Below, one piece after another: positions 12,137 through 21,278 of a stretch of 64,000 nt of DNA; the stretch's first letter is position 1, and the number at the start of each line of letters is the position of its first letter. The notes beneath the pieces were generated by a model that did not search any database, was not told the DNA's origin, and saw only the letters and a program-made list of their open reading frames with translations. The DNA comes from SURF-28 sp034521465 (lineage in GTDB: Bacteria > Bacteroidota > Ignavibacteria > Ignavibacteriales > Melioribacteraceae): contig JAXHMN010000016.1 of assembly GCA_034521465.1 (NCBI GenBank), positions 496,001-560,000 on the forward strand, written 5' to 3'. Made by a program: the position numbers and the translations under genes.

Positions 12137-12820
12137 ATTTTAACCACATGAAGAAAATTGCAATTATAGAAGATGATCTTGAACTAAAGAATCTACTTGA
12201 AGAATATTTAATCAATACTAAACAATTTTGAATGTTCAATTGCTGTTGATTCTGTTGAAGGCTTCTTTGAAGAATTAAATAACGGCAATACTTCCGGAGA
12301 TTATTATTTCGGATATTGGTCTGCCCGGTTTATCGGGTGATGAAGGATCTAATTAAAATAAAAGAAGCTCTGCCTGAAGTTGAAGTTGTAATGCTAACGG
12401 TTCATCAAGACGATGAAAAGATTTTCAAATGCTTAAAAAATGGTGCCTCGGGTTACATATTAAAAAATGCACCGTTAAGTGAAATTAAAGATTATATAGA
12501 TATTTTAAGTTCCGGCGGCGCGCCAATGTCTCCTCAGATTGCACGCAAAGTCGTGGACTTTTTCCAGCCACATAAAAAACTTGAGAAACCATTAACCGAA
12601 CGAGAAAATGATGTTGTTAACGCATTGGTTGAAGGTCTGAGTTACAAATTAATTGCCTCCAAATTAGATATTTCAATTGACACTGTGCGTCAGCATATAA
12701 GAAATGTTTACAGAAAATTGAGCGTAAACTCGAAAGCCGAAGTTATAGCCAAGAAATACCGCGGCGAAATTTAACACCTAAAACAAAAAAAGATGAAATA
12801 TCGCATTAACATGCTATTGA
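12095..12820 (+). repeat. Response-regulator cassette 2 bounded by direct repeats
   Basis: Left repeat 12095-12116 and right repeat 12800-12820 share CGCATTAACATGCTATTGA, with the same 704-base spacing as cassette 1. The left copy lies inside the 3' end of kinase copy 2; beyond the right copy the sequence is unrelated to that following cassettes 1 and 3. Confidence 0.8.
12148..12774 (+). pseudogene. NarL/LuxR-type response regulator, copy 2 (5' frames broken)
   Basis: The most complete of the three copies: from about 12370 to the stop the frame is open (PEVEVVMLTVHQDDEKIFKC...AEVIAKKYRGEI), covering the second half of the receiver domain and the whole LuxR HTH. The 5' third has breaks near 12222 (extra T in CAATTTTGAATG, shared with copies 1 and 3), 12297 and 12345. 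Restored, it is a typical ~209-residue FixJ/NarL regulator with SDIGLPGLSGDEG around the phosphoacceptor Asp. It would be the output partner of kinase copy 2. Confidence 0.75.
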
Positions 12821-12942
12821 AATAGATAAGAAAATTGGTTATCGTGTCCTTTGTATTTTAAATAGTTAAAAGAGCAGAATTCACAAATATAGAGCTGAAT
12901 TAAACGAATAAAAGGGTGAAATAAGGTATTTGGAGATTTATT

Positions 12943-14461
12943 ATGTTTATCGATGAAAAAAGTTTAGATGACTTGAAAAGGAATTTTCAAAATTCTCACG
13001 CATCGGTAATGATTACCAACAAAAACTCTGTTATTGAGTATGTAAACTCTCAATTTGAAAAACGCACAGGGTATGATTCAAGTGAAGTTATCGGTAAAAA
13101 AGCAAGTATTTTGAAGTCAAATGATACCAGCTCAGAAAAATATACGAACTTATGGCAAACGATTTTGAGGGGCAAAATTTGGTCGGGCGAATTTAAAAAT
13201 TGAAAGAAAAACGGGAGCTTTTTTGGGAATACTCTACGATTTATCCAATAGTTAATGAGGATAAGGAGATCATCCGTTTCATTGCGATTAAAGAAGATAT
13301 AACCGCAATCAAAAAAATGGATGATGAAATTAAGAAAAGAGAAAGTTAAGAGAAGATTCAATTAGTAATGAAGTACAATTTTCTTAATCGAATTTCACAC
13401 GAAATTCAAACACCTGTAAACATAATGCTAAGTTTTACAGAATATCTTTAAAAGCGATACTGGATTACCTGCAAAAATAAATGAGTTCTCTCATTATTTG
13501 ATAATACTTGAAGAACTTAATCAAAAGATTATTCATACAATTGATTTTCTTTTGTATATCTCAGAATTAAAACCGAAAGAAACAGATCCCAAATTGAATT
13601 TTCTTAAATCGGATTTTCTTGATGTATTGGTTGATTCAATTAAAATACCAACCCAAACGATTTTGGGTATTTCTTTAGCACTGGAATCCAAATGTAACTT
13701 TAAATTAGAAAATGACCTTAAAATTATTTTCGAAATGATGGTCATCTCTTGTCACCGTGTTATTGCGATTATTGATATTGTAGTAAATTCAAGAGATCAC
13801 AAAGATGAGATGAGATTTATTCAGGCCGTAACAGAAAAAATTGATAAAGTGAAAGAATCTTTCGAGGGCGATGCGGATAATAAAATATTTCAATTACCTA
13901 ATACAAATTTACCGGATGAATTTCCGGGAGACAAACAACTAAATAAGCGGAAGAAAATCTATACTGATATAACAAACAATAAAGGCAAAGAAGCAGAATG
14001 GTTAAATGAATTGTTTGAGTCTCGAAAAGAAGAAAGTACTAAAATTAATACCTTCACAAGTGATTCAAAACCAGTTAGCAATTTTGATAATAAAAATAAT
14101 TCGGACATTCATTAATCGAAAAAAATAAAATAAAGAATCATACGATTATTACGGTTAAATACGAACATGTTGATTTTAAGATAACGCGTTCAATAGAGAA
14201 GTTTATTCAGAGAAATTTAAAAGGAGGTAGTCGAAAAATAATTTTTGATTTTTCGAAAACGAAAAAGATTGATTCGTGCTTTGTGGGGTTCATCTCAAAT
14301 TATTGAAACAAAAGAAATTTGTGAATTCCAATGTTGTTCTAGTATGTAATTATAATAAGCTGTCTAATACATTCATCAGTTCTCAATTAGATACATTTCT
14401 TCACTGTTTTTTCGACTTTACAGATGCGTTGAACTCAAAACAATACAAGATTTCTTCTTAA
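12943..14461 (+). pseudogene. PAS / HisKA-like / STAS signalling protein (frames broken)
   Basis: Joining frames across single-base breaks (near 13196, 13335, 13380, 13450, 14115 and 14304) gives about 505 residues. The N-terminal PAS domain carries HASVMITNKNSVIEYVNSQF and GYDSSEVIGKKASILKS. Next comes an H-box-like helix, FLNRISHEIQTPVNIMLSF, then a second similar helix without His, LVDSIKIPTQTILGISLALE. A polar linker leads to a C-terminal STAS-like domain (KIIFDFSKTKKIDSCFVGFI, with Asp-Ser as in anti-anti-sigma factors). No HATPase_c N, G1 or G2 box is visible. It sits directly before regulator copy 3 in the place occupied by the kinase in the other two units. It may be two genes; the frames could be split near 13340. 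The start has a GGAG at 12931-12934. Confidence 0.6.
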
Positions 14462-14500
14462 AGCAGTAAAGATTTCGAAGTCCAAATCTATTATAGAATA

Positions 14501-15224
14501 CCATTGACATGCTATTGATGATTAAACAAATTTATAAGATTTTAACCGCATGAAGAAAATTGCAATTATAGAAGATGATCTTGAACTGAAGAATCTACTT
14601 GAAGAATATCTAAACAATCTTAAACAATTTTGAATGTTCCATTGCTGTTGATTCGGTAGAAGGATTCTTTGAAAGAACTAAATAACGGCGATTCTCCGGA
14701 GATTATTATTTCGGATATTGGTCTGCCCGGTCTATCCGGTGACGAAGGTATTGCTGAAAATAAAATGCAGCTCTGCCGGACGTTGAAGTTGTTAATGCTA
14801 ACGGTTCATCAAGACGATGAAAAGATTTTCAAATGCTTGAAAAATGGTGCCTACGGGTTACATATTAAAAAATGCGCCGTTAAGTGAAATTAAAGATTAT
14901 ATAGATATTTTAAGTTCCGGCGGCGCGCCAATGTCTCCTCAGATTGCACGCAAAGTCGTGGACTTTTTCCAGCCACATAAAAAACTTAAAAACCATTAAC
15001 CGAACGAGAAAATGATGTTGTTAACGCATTGGTTGAAGGTCTGAGTTACAAATTAATTGCCTCCAAATTAGATATTTCAATTGACACTGTGCGTCAGCAT
15101 ATAGCAAATGTTTACAGAAAATTGAGCGTAAACTCGAAAGCCGAAGTTATAGCCAAGAAGCTCCGCGGCGAAATTTAAGACTTAAAACAAAAAAAGATGA
15201 AATATCGCATTAAAATGCTATTGA
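14501..15224 (+). repeat. Response-regulator cassette 3 bounded by direct repeats
   Basis: The left boundary (14501-14518, CCATTGACATGCTATTGA) is a degenerate form of the repeat; the right one (15204-15224) has one substitution (TAAAATGC for TAACATGC). Internal content matches cassettes 1 and 2, including the leader before the ATG. It is preceded by the PAS/STAS gene and followed by a T9SS gene remnant, neither related to the flanks of the other cassettes. Confidence 0.7.
14550..15178 (+). pseudogene. NarL/LuxR-type response regulator, copy 3 (frames broken)
   Basis: Third near-identical regulator: KKIAIIEDDLELKNLLEEYL, SDIGLPGLSGDEG, MLTVHQDDEKIFKC, and a C-terminal LuxR HTH with SKLDISIDTVRQHIANVYRKL (Ala where the others have Arg). 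Breaks lie near 14630 (the shared extra T), 14670, 14750, 14790, 14855 and 14990. The last removes GAG from CTTGAGAAACCA. It has the most lesions of the three, and no propeller kinase precedes it. As written it could not give a full regulator. Confidence 0.7.
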
Positions 15225-15239
15225 AATTGGGCATAATAA

Positions 15240-15757
15240 TGGATATGTTGTCTTTAGATCATTTTTGATAAAAAAGAAGCCATGCGAAAACTAAGTACAA
15301 TTTCTTTCAATATGGTCTTACTGTATAAAACTCTGCAACAGAGGGAGAATTTATTGGGCAACTGGGGAGATTCCATTATTCACCATGTACGGGTAATGAC
15401 AGTTATTTATTTGCTAATCATGATGACTCATTACTGAGCAGAAGGAAACTTATTGATTTTGTTGGAATTACCACTGATGTAAAATCATTAGAAGAAACAC
15501 CGAAAAAATTCGAACTCTCACAAAACTATCCAAATCCATTCAACCCTAGCACAACCGATAAGCTATTCGGTGCACAAAGCAATGTGTCACTTAAGGTTTA
15601 TGACGTATTGGGTAAAGAAGTTCAAACTGGTAACCTCAGAAAATCCGGCAGGAACTTATGAACTAGATTTAACGCAGAAAACTATCAAGCGGAATATACT
15701 TCTATAAGCTTAGACAACAATTCGGTGTTAACGAAAAAGATGATGCTTATAAAGTAG
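15240..15757 (+). pseudogene. Remnant of a T9SS-sorted surface protein (C-terminal end only)
   Basis: Merged frames read SATEGEFIGQLGRF, then KKFELSQNYPNPFNPST, LKVYDVLGKEVQ, AGTYELDF, and end KKMMLIK at the stop at 15755. This is the standard type A T9SS sorting domain, needed for export through the outer membrane and surface attachment. Only about 170 residues remain, and several indels interrupt them. The N-terminal functional domain is absent; the right repeat of cassette 3 lies immediately upstream, so the cassette may have replaced it. Confidence 0.65.
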
Positions 15758-15867
15758 AATCAATTAATAATTCTGTAGCAGCTAGTTTAACTACCGCAGT
15801 TATTTAATACATATTGAAATTGATTTGCAATTCTTTGAAAACAAAATTTTAATAAAGGATGTATCCA

Positions 15868-18152
15868 ATGATTAGAAAAAACATGAAATTATTTTTTATC
15901 CTTAGTTTAATATTTACTCTTAGTTTGCAAAATGTATTTGGTCAATTGAGTAAGGAAACAGAAGCAGTTATTAGCAATATTCAATCCTCAAGCAAAATTG
16001 CACCATTACTTGAAGTTTGCAGAAGTGGAGTATCTGCAGAAAGCACAAAACAATTCCAGTTCAACGGTTAACAAATATCTTAATCGACTCCCGATTCAGA
16101 TTGAGAAGAAATTCTAGCGGGATAATGGTCCCATTACTTGCTAAACAACGGATGTTTTAGCCACGACAGTTTAATCAACTCGGTCGGTGGTAAGGTTGCT
16201 GCAGAAATAGGAGATATCTACCGCAAAAATACCACTTGGTAAAATGCGTGGAGTTGCTCATAGTGAGAGTAATCTTTATAGATGCTTCTTATCCAAAGCC
16301 CACGCAGCTGGATAAAGTAAAATCATTAATACAAGCGGATCTAGTTCATAAAGGATATGTTTATCCCGGTAAGAGTTCCATGGTAAAGGAGTTATTGTCG
16401 GCGTAATTGATACAGGAATTGATGTTACACATCCCGATTTTGAAGACGAGAATGGAAGCAGAGTGTTATACATTTGGGACCAAGATTTTAACAGCGAGGC
16501 AGCTCCTTCTGATTTTGGATACGGAACTGAGTATCGAAATTTGATATAGATGACTCGGGAAATATTCAGCATTCCGACACCCAAGGTCACGGAACACACG
16601 TTAGTGGTATTGCTGCAGGTAATGGTAATCTATTTACACCATATACCGGGATTGCACCCGAATCCGATATAATACTCGTGGATTATAGTACGGGTGATAA
16701 TGCCATCGGATCAGTAATCGATACAACTTTGATTTTAATGTAATTAACGGTTTGCAAATATATACTTGATAAAGCGGATGAACTTGGAAAACCAGCAGTA
16801 ATTAATATGAGTATTGGTGCTCATTATGGTCCTCACGATGGTACTTCACTTCTTGAACAGGCGATGGATAATCTGACCGGTGACGGAAAAATTACTGTTG
16901 TTTCCGCATCCCAACTCAGGGTCATTTCTACAGCACGTTTCAGTATCATGCTTGCCGGAGAAAACTTTTGAAACTTCTAAGCGAACCTACTTTAGTCCCA
17001 ATATTTTTACTCTTAACGATTTTTGGTATGATACCGGAGAAATATCTTTCGGATTTGCAGTTGAAGAAAAAGGCAGCGGAGAAATTTTGTTCAACGGACA
17101 TGCTTCACCCGGCGAAATGTACGTCGACTCAGTTTTCGTAGATTCATACGTTACTAGCAGTTCTGCAAATTGATGCAACTTTAACCGAAGACCCTTTTAA
17201 CAACGCTACGCAGAATTATGAGTTTGGTTACTGCCAATCGATCACTTGAGAAGATAAATGAGTATAACTGGTCAGTTTATACCTATGGCTCCGGAATAAT
17301 TCATGGTCGGATTTGAAAAACAAAATGGTTATTCAAATCTCAAAGAGGGCGATCCAAACGTTGAAACGTCCCTGATTCTTATTATACAATAGTACCGCCC
17401 GGAACAGCACTCGAATCAATTTCGGTTGGTTCTTTTGATTCAAAAGAATCATGGTATTCCGACTCAACCGGTTATGTTCAGACGACCAGATGTCCGTCCG
17501 GGTCGAAATTTCACCGTTCTCGAGTATCGGTCCAACACGTCGACGGCAGAGTTAAACCGGAAATTGCAGCTCCGGGAAGTTTTGTGGCTTCGGCTTTTTC
17601 ATCAGCTAGGCAGACCGGAAATTACAATCTTCTTGTTAACGGTGGCGGATATTATATGATGCGCGGAACGAGTATGGCTGCGCCGGTTGTAACCGGTTCG
17701 GTTGCGTTTATTATTAGAGCAGAATCCAAATTATGACTATGATGATATAATTGAGATTTTTAGGAGCCACTGCCAATCGCGATGAATTCACTGGTCCGGT
17801 TCCAAATAACTTTTTCGGCTGGGGTAAATTAAATCTTCTTGATGCAATGTCTCACAATGTAACTGGTGTTGATGATGAGGAAACTTTAGTGGATTATTCA
17901 CTCGAACAAAACTACCCAAATCCATTCAACCCGACTACAGTTATTAACTACTCTGTCCCACTTGAATCGAAAGTTAAACTAATAGTTTATGATGTTCTGG
18001 GAAAGGAAATTGCAAAACTGGTTAATGAAGAAAAATCTGCAGGTTCATACAAAGTTGAGTTTGATGCATCTAGTCTCTCAAGCGGAATCTATTTTTACAC
18101 TTTAACAGCCGGTAATTTCTCCGAAACGAGGAAAATGATGCTTCTCAAATAA
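15868..18152 (+). pseudogene. Subtilisin-like serine protease (S8) with T9SS sorting domain, 1 of 3 (frames broken)
   Basis: The start at 15868 (MIRKNMKLFFIL) has AAAGGA 8 bases upstream and gives a clear signal peptide ending near NVFGQ. Merged frames show a prodomain (INSVGGKVAAEIGDIYTAKIP), then the catalytic triad: Asp in GVIVGVIDTGIDVTHPDF, His in QGHGTHVSGIAAGN, Ser in MRGTSMAAPVVTGSV. An insert lies between the His and Ser regions. The C-terminal type A sorting domain runs from EQNYPNPFNPTTVINYSVP to RKMMLLK. The product would be a secreted, surface-attached endopeptidase. At least ten single-base breaks occur (near 16069, 16110, 16160, 16270, 16380, 16540, 16735, 16910, 17170-17400, 17500, 17715), far more than in most neighbours. 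Confidence 0.75.
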
Positions 18153-18401
18153 CGACAAATGTCATAAGCAAAACAAATAGAAGAAAATTAAAAAAAATAA
18201 TATCTCTTGGTTAAGAAATCATAAAAAGATAACTTGTCCCACATTTCAAAAAACTTAATGAAGGTTAACAATATGAATAAATTACTTTTCTACTTTACTA
18301 CTTTTATCAATAACATTACCAATACAAGATTGGGAATTAAAACTAACTCTTGATGATTTTAATGATTCTAATTTAGATAAACTTCTAATAAGGAGAATAC
18401 T
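18153..18401 (+). other. Short spacer holding a probable gene fragment
   Basis: From the ATG at 18273, merged frames (one indel near 18300) read MNKLLFYFTTLLSITLPIQDW, then ELKLTLDDFNDSNLDKLLIRR, ending in a TGA that overlaps the ATG at 18402. It looks like the signal-peptide end of a secreted protein that has lost its body. No homology is recognised, and it may be chance. Confidence 0.25.
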
Positions 18402-20642
18402 ATGAAAGTATATAAATATGTCTTTACCACTGTTATTTTCACTATTGATATTCACAACAGTTGTAAATGCACAAAGTGTAATGAGTAAGCAGGAAGTATT
18501 TAAACAAGCTGGTATAACAGCACAGCAATTGCAGAAAGTAGATCATGATTTGAAGAATCTACTTTATCATGAACTCACAAAAAATTATAAACTCTTGCAA
18601 GAGATCTGTACAAGCCGAAGGAAATCCGGTTGTTGTTAAAAGGAATGGAGCAACCATGGTTTCAGCTTTTGTCAAATCAAACTCGCCACATCAAACTAAA
18701 GCTGAAATTGAACTAAAAGACGGCAAAGTAACTAACATTATTAAAAATATATTAATTGTGGAAATTCCAACGAATTTAATATCAGATTTGATTTCTTCCG
18801 AATCAATTAATAAGAGCGGAAGCAGCACGTTATCAAACTTCCTATATGGATACTAGTTTACAATTCATTAATGTTGACAAAGTTCATAGCGGAGAAAATT
18901 TACCCAAACCGTATAAAGGTGAAGGCGTTGTAGTTGGTGTTTTAGACAGTGGTATTGATTGGACACATCCCGCCTTTAGTAATGAGAATGGAAACCGTAT
19001 TCAATTTTTGTGGGATATGTCTGATGATTCTAATCCACCTGCTGATTTTAACTACGGCACCGAATACACAAAAGCAGATTTAGATCAGCAAAATTCAAAT
19101 CAAATAGATGATAACGGACACGGCACTCATGTTGCAAGTACCGCAGCCGGTAATGCCGGAGGAGAAGATTATGCGCTTGATGGCGTAGCTCCACGAGGCA
19201 GATATTGTGTTCGTTAAAGGATTTAGACATGGTCCAGGTTTTGCTAGCACTGATGTTGTAAATGGATGTGACTATATCTTTAAAGGGCTGACCAACTAGG
19301 AAAACCGGCGGTTATTAATTTAAGTCTTGGTTCGGTTACCGGAAATAAAGGAACTTCTCTTTACGAAGAAGCACTGACAAATATGGTAGAACCCGGCAGA
19401 TTAATCGTTGCATCAGCCGGTAATTCCGGTTCATCTAATATTCATTTGAAGTATGAAATGAGTGGTTCTTCTTTATCCGAAGCTACTCAAACATTTTGGG
19501 TTGTTGGTAATCGTGATAATCAGAACACATATATTGTTGGCTATCCGCAAAGCAACAATTATACATTTGGTGTTAAAGTATATTCAGAAGATGCTTCACA
19601 ATTATATTATACATCTCCGGAGGTTAGCTACGGTGATAGTGAATCAAATTTATTATTAGTTGTTGAAGGCGATACTTTAGGAGTAGTTACAATTGATGGA
19701 CGACCACAGCAAGGTGAACCATTTGCAAATTTTATTCATCTTCAATATTCAAGCGATGCAAACGTAGATGATTACTTATTCAGTTATTATACTTACGGAT
19801 CTTCTACGCTTAACGCATGGATTGTAAATGGAAGCTTTTCTACTGATTCCGATCCGGCAAATAATATAGTTGGCGGAGATAATTTAATGACTGTTGGTTC
19901 TCCCTCATCCGCTTTTAACGTTTTTTCAATTGGTGCATTTACCACAAAAACTTCGTGGGAAAATTTTAATGGTACTCCTTATTCAGTAAATGGTACAATT
20001 GAAGACAGAGCACCATTTTCAAGCATTGGTCCTTTGAGAGATGGTCGCATCAAACCGGATTTTTCTGCTCCGGGTCATCTAATTGCAGCGGGTTATTCAA
20101 GCGATGCTAACTTAAATCCCGCAACTGTATTAAATGATCAAACCGTTTTAATGCAGGGTACAAGTATGTCTGCACCTCATTTCACAGGCGTTATAGCATT
20201 ATTACTTGAACAAAATCCAAACCTATCTTATGAAGAAGCATTTGAAGTATTGCAAAATACATCAGTTAGTGATGGTTTAACTGGAGCAGTACCTAACAAT
20301 GAATTCGGTCATGGCAGAGTTGATGCACATGCAGCGTTACAACAATTGATTACTTCGGTTGAAAATGAAGAGATTCCTCTTGAGTATAACCTTTCTCAAA
20401 ATTATCCGAATCCGTTTAATCCATCAACTATAATTGAATACAGCGTACCTCAAAATGAGTATGTCAGTATTAAAGTTTACGATCTGCTTGGAAGAGATGT
20501 AGCAACTTTAGTAAACGAAACAAAATCAGCCGGTACGTATAAGGTTAATTTTGATGGTCGTAATCTTTCATCTGGAATTTATTTTTACAAAATTAACGCC
20601 GGTTCATTTAATACTGTGCGCAAAATGATGCTTCTAAAATAA
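18402..20642 (+). CDS. Subtilisin-like serine protease (S8) with T9SS sorting domain, 2 of 3 (frameshifts)
   Basis: AAGGAG six bases before the ATG at 18402 supports this start; one base must change near 18415 to enter the frame LPLLFSLLIFTTVVNAQS of the signal peptide. A prodomain of about 120 residues follows. The catalytic domain has Asp in GVLDSGIDWTHPAF, His in DNGHGTHVAS, Asn in ASAGNSGSSN and Ser in QGTSMSAPHFTG, with a long insert between Asn and Ser. The C-terminus is a type A sorting domain (SQNYPNPFNPSTIIEYSVP...SSGIYFY...RKMMLLK). Other breaks are near 18608, 18848, 19195 and 19288; the last 419 codons are intact. The product is presumably a secreted, surface-anchored protease. 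The lipoprotein gene 15 bp downstream probably belongs to the same transcript. Confidence 0.85.
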
Positions 20643-20657
20643 CGGAGATAAATAATT

Positions 20658-20993
20658 ATGAAAGCTAGTTGGATATTATTATTATCGATTATATTAATCG
20701 GGTGTGGAAGTATGAATGATAACTACAAAGAAAAATTAGACCACGGTTTGAGAATGGAATTGGAAAAGAATGGTGCAGTTGAGTCGAGTGAAAAAATTCA
20801 ATTCCTAGGAAAATGCAATGAAGAAATTTCAGAAGAAACAAAAACTATGATTGAACAAACCGGTGTTAAAGTCGGGACAGTTACAAAAGATATTTTCACT
20901 GCATCAGGTACTTTGGATCAAATTGTTGATTTGGCTAAACTTGATTTTATAAAATATCTTGAAAAATCAAAAGAACTTTATCCGCATAACTAA
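20658..20993 (+). CDS. Small lipoprotein resembling a subtilase propeptide (possible protease inhibitor)
   Basis: 111 residues with a lipoprotein signal peptide (lipobox LIGC, Cys at about residue 16). The mature part has KIQFLGKCNEEISEETKTMI, then QTGVKVGTVTKDIFTASGTL and QIVDLAKLDFIKYLEKSKEL. This two-strand, two-helix pattern (strand; helix ending in TGV; strand ending in a hydrophobic FTASGT; helix; IxYLExS) is the one seen in S8 propeptides and I9-type inhibitors, which bind and inhibit their cognate subtilase. It lies 15 bp after subtilase 2 with its own GGAG site. Periplasmic inhibition of that protease before or during export is inference. A clear hairpin terminator follows. Confidence 0.55.
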   Translation: MKASWILLLSIILIGCGSMNDNYKEKLDHGLRMELEKNGAVESSEKIQFLGKCNEEISEETKTMIEQTGVKVGTVTKDIFTASGTLDQIVDLAKLDFIKYLEKSKELYPHN

Positions 20994-21014
20994 TTGCTAT
21001 CATTCGAATATCAA

Positions 21015-21043
21015 AAACCAAGTTCCTCAAAGGAACTTGGTTT
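21015..21043 (+). terminator. Rho-independent terminator of the subtilase 2/lipoprotein unit
   Basis: Perfect 13 bp stem, AAACCAAGTTCCT against AGGAACTTGGTTT, with a three-base CAA loop. It starts 22 bases after the lipoprotein stop and is followed by TTTATTTA. Confidence 0.85.
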
Positions 21044-21278
21044 ATTTAGCTGCGAGATAAATTTTATAATTAGCCCTAACTTTTTACTTGGTAAGTCTCT
21101 CTGCAAATAGTTCTTCCAACTTTTCAACCTTCGGTGTAATCACAAAACTGCAATACGGTTGAGGTTGATAGAAACAACTCATCCCATCTTTTTATAATTC
21201 ATTACAAAATTTCTTTATAGAATTTTTCACTCTATATAAGTAAGTTGGTTATGTCCGATTTATCAAAATGAGGTAAAA

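Larger units (their letters stand above)
5351..12774 (+). repeat. 3.74 kb tandem duplication: kinase plus response regulator
   Basis: The kinase-regulator unit occurs twice with an offset of about 3,740 bases (5351 matches 9090; regulator starts 8409 and 12148). Over most of the length the copies differ only by scattered single bases. Identity stops abruptly at two places. Copy 1 has its own signal-peptide region, whereas copy 2 begins right after a 21 bp direct repeat. The last ~20 codons of the two kinases are also quite different (ELQSSEGFQIILKAAAVK against MRFENGFEIIFKSKRAEV), although the following regulator genes again match. This mosaic suggests recombination or gene conversion between paralogues, or an assembly mixture. 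Confidence 0.85.

Noticed and set aside
5305..15224. Insertion sequence or composite transposon in the repeat island
   Set aside because: No transposase motif or terminal inverted repeats were found; the repeats are direct and bound regulator genes.
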